This document shows positions 40,714 to 49,050 of a DNA stretch of 64,000 bases, one piece after another. The position numbers were made by a program, and so were the translations under genes. The notes below the pieces were generated by a model. That model was not told where the DNA came from and did no database searches. It worked only from the letters and a program-made list of their open reading frames with translations. The stretch is from UBA5239 sp031548025. GTDB lineage: Bacteria > Verrucomicrobiota > Lentisphaeria > Victivallales > Victivallaceae. The stretch spans positions 7,249 through 71,248 of the forward strand of contig JAVBRM010000077.1 in the NCBI GenBank assembly GCA_031548025.1, in the 5' to 3' direction. The first letter of the stretch is position 1, and each line of letters begins with the position of its first letter.

Positions 40714-41769
40714 TTGAGCGATTTTCAAGATATCATAGAAAAAGAGTATGCGTTTTTGCATGAGGACTACGGCTTTCATCTTCTTTATGAAAATGACGGC
40801 CTCTATGCTGTTTCCAAAGATGTTTACCTGAAAATCAATGAGCCTTATTTCATGGGCTGGGCCCGGGATGAGCATTGCTGCATCAATTATTTCCTCTTTA
40901 CCAAGCGCGGCATGCATTCCCTGTGGAACTTTGACGATATCCTCCACCGACTCGGCAACCAGGAGCGCGACTGCTGCGATTCCGATAAATTCCGCGAGGA
41001 CTCCATTTCCATGATCAAACACTGCGCCGCGGCTTTGAAAGCTCACGGCAAAGAGATCCTGGGCGGCAGCAAGAGTTTTATCTCCGGCGAAATCGGCGAG
41101 CCACTGCAGTCAGGAGATGCCGATACCCTGGCCATCCTGAATATCTGCCAAAAGCTCAAGCAAGCGGTATGTGTTTATGATCCGGAAACCGGAGCCGAAA
41201 ATTTTCAACCGGTTTTGGAGTTCAAGCTCAATGTCCTGGAAAAATTCGGTCCGGTGACCTTGGAATTTATCCCGCAGTTGAAAGACGAATTTATGGAAAA
41301 GTCCCTGAAGCTCGCCTCTGCCGAAGCCTCCCAGAAATTTATGCTGCTGGGGGGAGCCGGGGTATTGACCATGGTGCTCGTAGTTGCCCAATGGTGGGTG
41401 GCTTCCGGGGTATTGCTGATTGCATTCGCTCTTCTGTCATTTTTATTTTATCCGGTATTTATGAAGTATCTCTGCCTGAAAAATGCCCGGCGGATTTCCC
41501 GCGACTACCATGCGATAACCCTCGATGAAAAGGGCATGACCCTGGTCGGCGACAAGCCGCATCTCATTTCCAAAAACGAAATATGCGGTTTGATCACCGA
41601 GTTTGACCGCAAGCTGATCAAGTCCGGCAAGAGTACCGGAGCTTGTTTTATCACCGTCAAAGCCTGGCTGTACAGTTTTACCATGCATGATTCATGGTTC
41701 AAGGATTCCAAATCCGCAGTCAAAACCCTGCTGGAATGGGATGCAACGCTGCGAAACCTGAAACGATAA
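40714..41769 (+). CDS. Membrane-anchored protein of unknown function, TTG start
   Basis: A 351-residue protein. Residues 1-200 form a soluble domain (IIEKEYAFLHEDYGFHLLYENDGLYAVSK, DILHRLGNQERDCCDSDKF). Two membrane helices follow at ~212-250 (FMLLGGAGVLTMVLVVAQWWV, VLLIAFALLSFLFYPVF), then a soluble tail (ITLDEKGMTLVGDKPHLISKNEICGL) like a PH-type or YcxB-like region. It starts at TTG 40714 with AAGGA 9 bases upstream. An ATG-GCT-TGA triplet at 40709-40717 overlaps the TTG and cannot be the start unless a frameshift occurs. No family recognised. Confidence 0.7.
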   Translation: MSDFQDIIEKEYAFLHEDYGFHLLYENDGLYAVSKDVYLKINEPYFMGWARDEHCCINYFLFTKRGMHSLWNFDDILHRLGNQERDCCDSDKFREDSISMIKHCAAALKAHGKEILGGSKSFISGEIGEPLQSGDADTLAILNICQKLKQAVCVYDPETGAENFQPVLEFKLNVLEKFGPVTLEFIPQLKDEFMEKSLKLASAEASQKFMLLGGAGVLTMVLVVAQWWVASGVLLIAFALLSFLFYPVFMKYLCLKNARRISRDYHAITLDEKGMTLVGDKPHLISKNEICGLITEFDRKLIKSGKSTGACFITVKAWLYSFTMHDSWFKDSKSAVKTLLEWDATLRNLKR

Positions 41770-41783
41770 ATTAATTCCATATT

Positions 41784-42641
41784 ATGATGAACTTCGACGA
41801 TTTTTTCAACAATCATGGTCCGAGAGCGGCCATCTTTTTAAGCGGCAGCGGCAGCAATGCCGAGCATCTCTTGAATTCAAGCAAAGCCGCCTGGCAACCG
41901 GTGGTCCTGGTAACCGATTATCCTGAAACCAGCCGCGCCCGCGAATTGTCGCGGATTTTCAATATTCCCCTGATTGAAGCGGATATCCGAAAATTTTATG
42001 CCGACGCCGGACTCCAGACGATTTCGCTGGCGACCGACCAGGGCCGCGCGGTGCGCGACCAATGGACGGACTCGATCCGGCAAAAACTGGCCCCGTTTCA
42101 TATTGATTTCGGCATTCTGGCCGGTTTTGTATCCCTGACCAATATCACCGGCGATTTCCCTTGTTTGAACATTCATCCCGGCGACCTGACTTATGAGGTT
42201 GAAGGCCGGAGAGTTCTGGTGGGGCTTCATACCCTGCCGGTGGAAAGGGCTATTCTGGCCGGGCTCACGTACTTGCGGAGCAGTGTCATTGTGACCAAGC
42301 CTTTCAACTCCGAGGCGGACATCGACAGCGGTCCCATCCTCGGAATTTCGATGCCGATTCCTATCGAACTGCCGGTAAGCCTGCCGGAACTGCGCCGGAT
42401 CGCCGAAAACCGCCCGGCCAGGAAACCCCGCGGCGGTTGGAACGACGAACTGGAAAGAATCGCCCAGCAGCATCAGGAGCGTCTGAAGCATGGCGGCGAT
42501 CTGAAAATTTATGCCCGGGTGATCGAAGATTTCGCCTCGGGCAAATTCACTCTGAAAGACGATGCTTTATACTATAACCGTCAGCCGGTGAAGACGGTGG
42601 AATATCTCGACAACGGAGTCAGACTAATTGAGTATAAATGA
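41784..42641 (+). CDS. PurN-like formyltransferase family protein
   Basis: A 285-residue protein. The formyltransferase core is present: AAIFLSGSGSNAEHLL, VVLVTDYPETSRARELSRIFNIPLIEAD, FGILAGFVSLTNIT, then CLNIHPGDL (catalytic Asn, His) and DIDSGPILG (catalytic Asp). PurN proteins are ~190-215 residues, so there are some 70 extra residues, mainly the segment after ~195 (LRRIAENRPARKPRGGWNDELERIAQQHQERL) and the tail. It could be glycinamide ribonucleotide transformylase or a relative with another acceptor. Its last codons overlap the next gene by 4 bp. Confidence 0.8.
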   Translation: MMNFDDFFNNHGPRAAIFLSGSGSNAEHLLNSSKAAWQPVVLVTDYPETSRARELSRIFNIPLIEADIRKFYADAGLQTISLATDQGRAVRDQWTDSIRQKLAPFHIDFGILAGFVSLTNITGDFPCLNIHPGDLTYEVEGRRVLVGLHTLPVERAILAGLTYLRSSVIVTKPFNSEADIDSGPILGISMPIPIELPVSLPELRRIAENRPARKPRGGWNDELERIAQQHQERLKHGGDLKIYARVIEDFASGKFTLKDDALYYNRQPVKTVEYLDNGVRLIEYK

Positions 42642-45600
42642 AGACAATTAAAAAAATCTGGATCAGTTCCGCGATTGTTTTTTTGATTGTTGCCCTGTTG
42701 TATCTGCTGATGATTTTTCTGGTAATGCCAGGGTACTACCAGCGGCAGATGCCGGAGGGGTGGCGGGTCAACCGTGCCGGTTTTTCCTATGCGGAAATCA
42801 GCGGCCAGCAACTCGGCGGCATCAAATTCCGCCGAATCATCCTCAAATTCGCACCCGGCCGGAAATATCCGGACAAAATCACCCTGAGCGGATTTCAGGC
42901 CGAAGCCGCCATTACCGACGACAACCGACTGCTGGTTCAGGGCAAAAGTGCGCTGGAACTGACGGAATCCCTCCGGAGGCGTTTTGAATCGATGCCGGCG
43001 CCGGAACTGCGGTTTGCCAATGGCGAGGTGGATTTGACTTGGCGCGGACGGAAAATAGCAATACCGTCGTTTATCCTGGACATCAAACCCACTGACAACG
43101 ATTATCAGAGTTTTACTGCGCACGTTACCGCCGGTAAATTCAAAATGCGGGCCTTGTACCAGCGTGACAAATCGCTCCTTGAAATCAGCCCCAAAGGTAC
43201 CGTAGCGCTTTCCGTCCTGGCTCAAGCCCTGAGTTTTCCGGAAAATCTCCGGCTCACCGGCAGCGTCCAACTCGCGGGAATGGCTACCTTCAATACCGTG
43301 GAGCGTTCTTTGACGGGCTCCGACATCAGTGGAATTTTCCGCGAGGCTTCGCTCAGCTACAACGACCTTCAGGCCACCCATGTCAACCCGGCCCAGTTCA
43401 AGCTCAACGGCAATAAAATCGAAGGAACCGGGCTGGTCCTGACCAAACCGTTCAAGATGAGCATCGCCAATTATTCACTGACCCTGCCCGAGCCCGGTAC
43501 CCGGTTGTTGAATTTCAGCGGCCAGGCCGGGGTAGACGGCAATCAGGATTATGATTTCAAAATTCCCGGACTGCATCTGATTTATTGCCGGGGCCTGAAA
43601 TCGAATTTCCAGGGACACTACAACCTCGAAAGCGGGCTCTGGGCCTTCTGGTCCGAATCGCAAAACGATACCGGCAACGCCGTTCTCCGTTATCAGGAAA
43701 ATCTGTTGAATCTCAATTTTTCCAAAGTCGAATGGCGTGGCCAGGGTCGCGAGGGGCACTCTGCTGAGTTCAGTCTCAATCTCCAGGCCCCGGCTTCGAC
43801 ACTGTTTGCCGATACCGGCAACACGACAGTCAGCGATGCCGGGCTGAAACTCAATGTACACTTGAACAACGGTATGGTTTTAAAGGGTTTCAACGGCAAT
43901 TTCAGCGCCGCCCGGGCGGAGGGAGCGAAGTTCAATTTCCAGAATTTCAAAGGAACCTTATCCGCGCAGAGCGACAAACCGAACGCTCCGCTTTCCGGCA
44001 AGCTGGAACTGGAAGCCGATAAAGGAACGCTTGGCGAAGCCCGGTTCGAACGCGGTTCCCTGGCCGGAACCATGACTTGGCACGGATTATTGGGCAACAA
44101 AGATTTCGAGTTCAAACTGAATGCCGCCAGTATTTCTTATCAGAAGATTGAATGCCAAAATCCGGATTTTACGGCTTCATTGGCCCTGACGGCGGATTTT
44201 TCCGTAAACAGCGGTAAAATCTCCGGCAAAAGCATGGCCGTGAACGCAGCGGGTTTTACCATGGGTGATTTTACCGGAAGCGCCACTCTGGAAAATCAGC
44301 AGCTCACCGCCGAGGCCGCTTTTGATAAAAGTTATCTGGAGCACCCCGCACTCAAAACCCTGTCCCCGGCCGGGCAAATCAAACTGAGCGGAACTCTTAA
44401 ACCGCGTCAACTTATCGGCACCATGACCACCGGCGAAGTCTGGCTCATGAGTGAAAACTACAACGGCAAACTCGACAAACTGACCCTTTCGGCTCAGCTC
44501 AATCCCGATTTTTTCACCGTGCGACTCGACAGTCCCGAGGCCCTCGGAGAACTCGGCAAAAGCAAAATCCGTTCCGGCCAGATCGCCGGAACTGTAATTT
44601 GGCAACACGATCCGGTGTTCGACCGCTGGGAGCTGAACCGGGACAAAACCGGCGTGGTTGTCAAATCGGTAAAAATAACGGCGGCAGCGGCCAACACGGA
44701 TATCGATACCCTGAAAATTACCGCGAAAAATATCTATGCCGCCGGCAATTTGACCATGGGAAACCTCCAGTTGAAGGACTTCGAATTGACCCAGGAACTG
44801 CCGGGGGACGGTACGCTGGCGGCAAATCTGATTTCCGGGGGCAAGAGCCTTGGCGAGTTCAGTGCCGCCGCCAAACTGGTGGATGGGCACTGGCAGTTCA
44901 AAGGCGGCCAGCCACTGCCGCTCCTGAACCGGGCGGTAATAAATTACAGCGGCGAACTGAACGGCAAAAATTTCAACCCCGAACTGCTGATCAGCTACCG
45001 GATTCCGGGATATTCACTGCCGCAGCCGGTAAATCTGGGGATTCTGGATTCGGGCTGGCGCCATGCCGCAATCAGCGGCGACGGCAGTCTGCACGGCGAT
45101 ATCGCCATCAATTCGGAAGCCGTCCGCCATACCATCCGCGCGGAAATGAACAATGTCTCATTGACCGCCGATGACTGGTCCATGAACGGCATCCGCGGCA
45201 AATTGGAGATCGAAGACCTGGCTTCGCTGATGACCCAGCCTCACCAGGCCCTGACCTTCGGCAATATGGTTATCGGTGGTTATGAACTGAACGACGGCAT
45301 GATGGTTCTGCATGGGCGCGGCCTGGACAATATTCTGATCGAACACATGAGTTTCAACTGTTTCAATGGCCGCAACACGCTCAGCCGTCCGCTCGCCGTC
45401 AATTCCTCGCGGGAAACCATGCTGGAGTTCAAATGCGAGCGCCTCGACGGCGCGGCCCTGCTGAGCCATTACGGGCTGACCGGTACCCTCGGCCAATGCC
45501 GCCTGAATGGCAGCGTTACGATGAAGTATGAGAAAAATCTCCCGACCCTCGACAATGCCGTATTGTCCGGATTCAACGGCACGCTGAGAATTCCCGGCCT

Positions 45601-45859
45601 GCTCAAATATATGCCCGGAGCCCCGTCCACCCTCCGCGAAAACGGTTACGTCCCCTTCATTTGCGCAGTACTGGAAAACTTCATTTACCGGCAATTGAAA
45701 GTGACCTTAGCGCCGGGGAATATCAAATTGCAGGGCGAAGGCCATCCGGCCTCCAATGTACCTTTCCGTCACGATTCGGCGGGAATGCGTTTCGTCAAGG
45801 TCGACCCGATCGACGGCATCGGCAGTGAACTCGAAATCGATACCGAAATCAAATTATAA
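42638..45859 (+). CDS. YdbH/AsmA-like large periplasmic bridge-type protein
   Basis: A 1073-residue protein with one N-terminal membrane helix (WISSAIVFLIVALLYLLMIFLV) and a very long repetitive beta-rich periplasmic part. Repeats of amphipathic strands (FKLNGNKIEGTGLVLTKPF, GKLELEADKGTLGEARFERGSL, AGFTMGDFTGSATLENQQLTAEAAF) are typical of AsmA/TamB/YdbH lipid-bridge proteins. The end LRIPGLLKYMPG, VLENFIYRQLKVTL, GNIKLQGEGHPASNVP matches the YdbH C-terminal pattern. Predicted role: phospholipid transport between inner and outer membranes (family knowledge). ATGA overlap with the formyltransferase gene; its 3' end overlaps the next, convergent gene by 6 bp. Confidence 0.8.
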   Translation: MKTIKKIWISSAIVFLIVALLYLLMIFLVMPGYYQRQMPEGWRVNRAGFSYAEISGQQLGGIKFRRIILKFAPGRKYPDKITLSGFQAEAAITDDNRLLVQGKSALELTESLRRRFESMPAPELRFANGEVDLTWRGRKIAIPSFILDIKPTDNDYQSFTAHVTAGKFKMRALYQRDKSLLEISPKGTVALSVLAQALSFPENLRLTGSVQLAGMATFNTVERSLTGSDISGIFREASLSYNDLQATHVNPAQFKLNGNKIEGTGLVLTKPFKMSIANYSLTLPEPGTRLLNFSGQAGVDGNQDYDFKIPGLHLIYCRGLKSNFQGHYNLESGLWAFWSESQNDTGNAVLRYQENLLNLNFSKVEWRGQGREGHSAEFSLNLQAPASTLFADTGNTTVSDAGLKLNVHLNNGMVLKGFNGNFSAARAEGAKFNFQNFKGTLSAQSDKPNAPLSGKLELEADKGTLGEARFERGSLAGTMTWHGLLGNKDFEFKLNAASISYQKIECQNPDFTASLALTADFSVNSGKISGKSMAVNAAGFTMGDFTGSATLENQQLTAEAAFDKSYLEHPALKTLSPAGQIKLSGTLKPRQLIGTMTTGEVWLMSENYNGKLDKLTLSAQLNPDFFTVRLDSPEALGELGKSKIRSGQIAGTVIWQHDPVFDRWELNRDKTGVVVKSVKITAAAANTDIDTLKITAKNIYAAGNLTMGNLQLKDFELTQELPGDGTLAANLISGGKSLGEFSAAAKLVDGHWQFKGGQPLPLLNRAVINYSGELNGKNFNPELLISYRIPGYSLPQPVNLGILDSGWRHAAISGDGSLHGDIAINSEAVRHTIRAEMNNVSLTADDWSMNGIRGKLEIEDLASLMTQPHQALTFGNMVIGGYELNDGMMVLHGRGLDNILIEHMSFNCFNGRNTLSRPLAVNSSRETMLEFKCERLDGAALLSHYGLTGTLGQCRLNGSVTMKYEKNLPTLDNAVLSGFNGTLRIPGLLKYMPGAPSTLRENGYVPFICAVLENFIYRQLKVTLAPGNIKLQGEGHPASNVPFRHDSAGMRFVKVDPIDGIGSELEIDTEIKL

Positions 45860-46738
45860 GTCCTGCTGTTTCGAGATTTTTATCTTTAATACCCTGTCCG
45901 GGTTTTTATTATCATATTTCATCGAAGTGCTGTATCCTCCGGAAACACTGACTATTTCGATAATCACACCCCGGCAAGCATCCGCCAATTTCCGGTATAT
46001 GGACATCTGATTTAACGCCGCCAGAGTTTTTTCCTGATCAAAATCATTTTTTCGGGCCTGATTTGAGACTAAAAACGTCAATAAAATTCCCCGGTAGGAT
46101 TTACTCATTTCCGGAATGACTTCAGGGTGATTTTCCAGGCATTCGAACAACAGTTTTTCGTAATTAAATACGTCGCGAACTCCCGTTCCCATCCGGTTAT
46201 AAATTATCGTGGTAACCGTTTTAACCGGGTATTGTTTGAAGGCCGCCCAATAGCATTTGAGGGCAAATTCCTCGTCACGTTGCTCGACAACCATGGCTCC
46301 CAGGAGATTGATCTGGAAACTGTCGTCCCCGGCGGCCATTTTCTCTTTGACCAACTCGACCGCTTCCGCACCTTTCTGCTGATATGACAAAGTCAAAACC
46401 TGGTGCGCAAAAGAAGGGTATTTCTCGCAATGGCCGGCGTAAGTCTTGGCAATGAAGCTGATCGACGTCCAATTCGAGTCGGGATCGATCACCCTGACAT
46501 CCATTAATTTGTCGATGACCTGCTCATAGAGCGGGAAATAGCGCTGTTCGGTGTGGAGACGTGTTTCCGGCTTCAACCACATGTTATAAATGTAATCGCT
46601 CAAGCCGCCCGGCCCCCCAACTCCATCCCGAAATTGCATGTAATTGAGTGCAATAGTTTCCTTGCTGATGGCTTCGTCACTTAGCGGAGCCCCCCAGGCC
46701 CCGGCTGTGATCGCCAGAAATGCCCAGATGTATTTCAT
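45854..46738 (-). CDS. Secreted helical protein of unknown function
   Basis: A 294-residue protein; signal peptide MKYIWAFLAITAGAWGA. The mature part is alpha-helical, with Sel1/TPR-like spacing in the middle (HQVLTLSYQQKGAEAVELVKEKM, FQINLLGAMVVEQRDEEFALKCYWAAFKQYP). No family recognised. Its ATG overlaps the holA stop by one base (TGATG), so it is translationally coupled to holA, an odd pairing of a secreted protein with a replication subunit. It is convergent with the YdbH-like gene. Confidence 0.75.
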   Translation of the reverse strand: MKYIWAFLAITAGAWGAPLSDEAISKETIALNYMQFRDGVGGPGGLSDYIYNMWLKPETRLHTEQRYFPLYEQVIDKLMDVRVIDPDSNWTSISFIAKTYAGHCEKYPSFAHQVLTLSYQQKGAEAVELVKEKMAAGDDSFQINLLGAMVVEQRDEEFALKCYWAAFKQYPVKTVTTIIYNRMGTGVRDVFNYEKLLFECLENHPEVIPEMSKSYRGILLTFLVSNQARKNDFDQEKTLAALNQMSIYRKLADACRGVIIEIVSVSGGYSTSMKYDNKNPDRVLKIKISKQQDL

Positions 46739-47883
46739 CAGTATCGGCGCCTCTGATTTTTGTCCGGCTGTTTGGATATTTTCAGGACCAGTTGTTCCAG
46801 GACCATGCGCGATTCACCGCCGCCGGATACCAGTTGCCGGTTGGCGCGCAGGATCTGGTCCAGGATATCGGCCAACTCGGCCGAGGAAAATGAAAATGAT
46901 TTTTCGCACAGCTTAAAAGCCCGGAACGGATGCAGTCCAGCCAGGTAGTTGCCCGGATAGTCCTCTTTGCGGATACTGTCGAAAAAATTCTTGCCCACGT
47001 AGCCGGTAATCCCCAGTTCCGCCGCCGCGCAACGTACTTTGATCAGCTCCTGAAAACTGCGCACCGCGCTGGACAGCAGCGACAATTCCATGCCGCCGCC
47101 CCCTTCCCGCGAGGCTTTCATCTGCTCAATCAGGGTGTCGATCAGTTCCAAAGCCCACGCCGTGTTGCGGTCCAGCAACGCATTGCCGAATTCGTAACCC
47201 AGCGCTTCCGGGGTCCGGCTGCAGACCAGCCGGCAGTCGTTCATGGTAATCGTTTCGCGGTCGCCGATGAAACAGGCGACTTTTTCCACCTCGTTCATCA
47301 ACCGTCCGGTATCGGTTCCCACCGCCGCCATCAGGTACTCAATGGCCCGGTAATCGATTTTCTTGCCGATGTTTTCCGCGGTACTTTTGATTTTGTCGGC
47401 CTGGCTTTCGGCAAAGCCTTTTTTGTCCTTATCCTCGAGACGGGCTTTTTTGAAAAACTCGATTTCGGCCCCGGGAATAGCTTTGCAACTTTTAAAAAAG
47501 GTCTTGCGCTGGTCAATATCGAGGCCGTCGATGATCAAGGTGATATCCTGCGGCGGCCCCGATTTCAGAAATTCCAGCAATTCGGCGGTAACGAGGGCCA
47601 GCGGAGTTTTGGCCCCCGCTTCCTGGAGTTTGTCGAAGTAAATGAAATGCTTCAGCCAGATTTTCTTGTCGGAGGTCAGAAACGGCGGCGTCCGCAAGGC
47701 GTTAAGCAGATCGCCGATAATGACTTCCGGCTTGCGATCCTTGCTGTCGTCGGTATCTCCGGCAATAATCTCGAGTTCCTGGCACTGTTCGGGCTCGCCG
47801 CCGCATAACTGCTGCACGACGGCCCGGGCGGCGTTTTTCACCGCCACATCATCATCACCGCTGAAAAGATAGAACTTACCCAT
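46738..47883 (-). CDS. holA: DNA polymerase III subunit delta
   Basis: A 381-residue clamp-loader delta subunit. The N-terminal MGKFYLFSGDDDVAVKNAARAVV and the middle SDKKIWLKHFIYFDKL, ITLIIDGLDIDQRKTFFKSCK, then DYRAIEYLMAAVGTDTGRLMNEVEKVACFIGDRETITMNDC-type delta pattern (quoted short: GTDTGRLMNEVEKVACF), and the C-terminal helical collar (LSSAVRSFQELIKVRCAA, ILRANRQLVSGGGES) are those of HolA. It opens the sliding clamp. A charged insertion around 150-175 (KKARLEDKDKKGFAES) is longer than usual. The start at 47883 is the first ATG, 8 bp after the upstream M42 peptidase gene. Confidence 0.9.
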   Translation of the reverse strand: MGKFYLFSGDDDVAVKNAARAVVQQLCGGEPEQCQELEIIAGDTDDSKDRKPEVIIGDLLNALRTPPFLTSDKKIWLKHFIYFDKLQEAGAKTPLALVTAELLEFLKSGPPQDITLIIDGLDIDQRKTFFKSCKAIPGAEIEFFKKARLEDKDKKGFAESQADKIKSTAENIGKKIDYRAIEYLMAAVGTDTGRLMNEVEKVACFIGDRETITMNDCRLVCSRTPEALGYEFGNALLDRNTAWALELIDTLIEQMKASREGGGGMELSLLSSAVRSFQELIKVRCAAAELGITGYVGKNFFDSIRKEDYPGNYLAGLHPFRAFKLCEKSFSFSSAELADILDQILRANRQLVSGGGESRMVLEQLVLKISKQPDKNQRRRY

Positions 47884-47891
47884 AATAATGA

Positions 47892-48965
47892 TCAATCCAC
47901 GCCGGGAATGAAGCTTTCCTTGCCGGTAAACGACGCGATGGTTTCGGTCAGGATCGCAATCGCGCCCTCAACGTCCCGCAGATCGCAGATTTCAACCGGA
48001 GAATGCATATAACGGTTCGGAATACTGATCAAAGCCGTAGCCACGCCGCCGCGCGACAACTGGATCTGAGCGGTATCGGTACCGCCGCTGGCACGGTGGG
48101 CCACGGTTTCCTGATATTGGATTTTCTTCTTGTCGGCGATCTTGCGCATATGGCGGCCCAGGACGATGTTGTTGTCGGCGCTGTTGGTCAATTCCGGCCC
48201 GGCGCCGAGCTTGATTTCTCCCAGCAACTTTTTCTGGACGTCCGGAATATCGGTGGTGAAACCGACATCCACGGCGAAACCAACCTGCGGAGCCACCGCA
48301 AAACTGCTGGTGATCGCGCCACGCAAGCCCAGTTCTTCCTGAACCGTTCCGACGCAATAAACGCCGACTTTCAGCTTGCGCTTGGAGAGCTCACGCAGAG
48401 TCTCCGCCACCACAAACGCCCCGATTTTGTCGTCCATGCCCTTCGACATGACCCGGTAATCGCCGAAGCGCTTGAAATTGCTCGGAAATGCAACCGGATC
48501 GCCGACCTTGACCAACTTCTTGGCTTCGTCGCGGTTTTCCGCGCCGATGTCGATCCACAAGTCCGAAAGCTCCGGCGGAGTTTCGCGCTCTTTGGGCGAA
48601 CAGAGGTGAATCGGCTTCTTGCCGATGACGCCGGGGATCCGGCCTTTTTCGGTCAGGACTTCGACTTCCAGACCGGGAATGGTCAACTTGTCGATGCCGC
48701 CATTGGCACGGAAATAGAGCAGTCCTTCCTCGGAAATATATACGACCTGAAATCCGATTTCATCATAATGCCCGGCCAACATGACCCGGAATTCGGCCTT
48801 CGGATTCAAAATACCGGTGGTATTGCCCATCACGTCGGTCGATACTTTGTCGGCAAAAGTCGACAGGTATTCGCGGTAAGCCGCCGCGGTTTCGATTTCA
48901 TAGCCGGAGGGCCCGGAGCAACGCAATAATTTTTCCAGAAATTTCAAGCTGGATGCACTTAACAT
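47892..48965 (-). CDS. M42-family metallopeptidase (glutamyl aminopeptidase/endoglucanase-M type)
   Basis: A 357-residue protein with the dinuclear metal site of M42 aminopeptidases: LAGHYDEIGF (His, Asp), KGMDDKIGAFV (bridging Asp), GTVQEELGLRGA (catalytic Glu pair), FAVDVGF (Asp) and NRYMHSPVEICD (His). GAGGTG lies five bases before ATG 48965; the ATG at 48977 would have its own reading through that site. Cytoplasmic tetrahedral peptidase removing N-terminal residues. First gene of a run with holA and the secreted protein at 45854. Confidence 0.93.
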   Translation of the reverse strand: MLSASSLKFLEKLLRCSGPSGYEIETAAAYREYLSTFADKVSTDVMGNTTGILNPKAEFRVMLAGHYDEIGFQVVYISEEGLLYFRANGGIDKLTIPGLEVEVLTEKGRIPGVIGKKPIHLCSPKERETPPELSDLWIDIGAENRDEAKKLVKVGDPVAFPSNFKRFGDYRVMSKGMDDKIGAFVVAETLRELSKRKLKVGVYCVGTVQEELGLRGAITSSFAVAPQVGFAVDVGFTTDIPDVQKKLLGEIKLGAGPELTNSADNNIVLGRHMRKIADKKKIQYQETVAHRASGGTDTAQIQLSRGGVATALISIPNRYMHSPVEICDLRDVEGAIAILTETIASFTGKESFIPGVD

Positions 48966-49050
48966 AAAACACCTCATATTTTTAATGATAACAATTTATA
49001 TAACCTGCCATTTTTTTCCAAAAAAGCAAATTCAATAGCGGAAAAATTCC

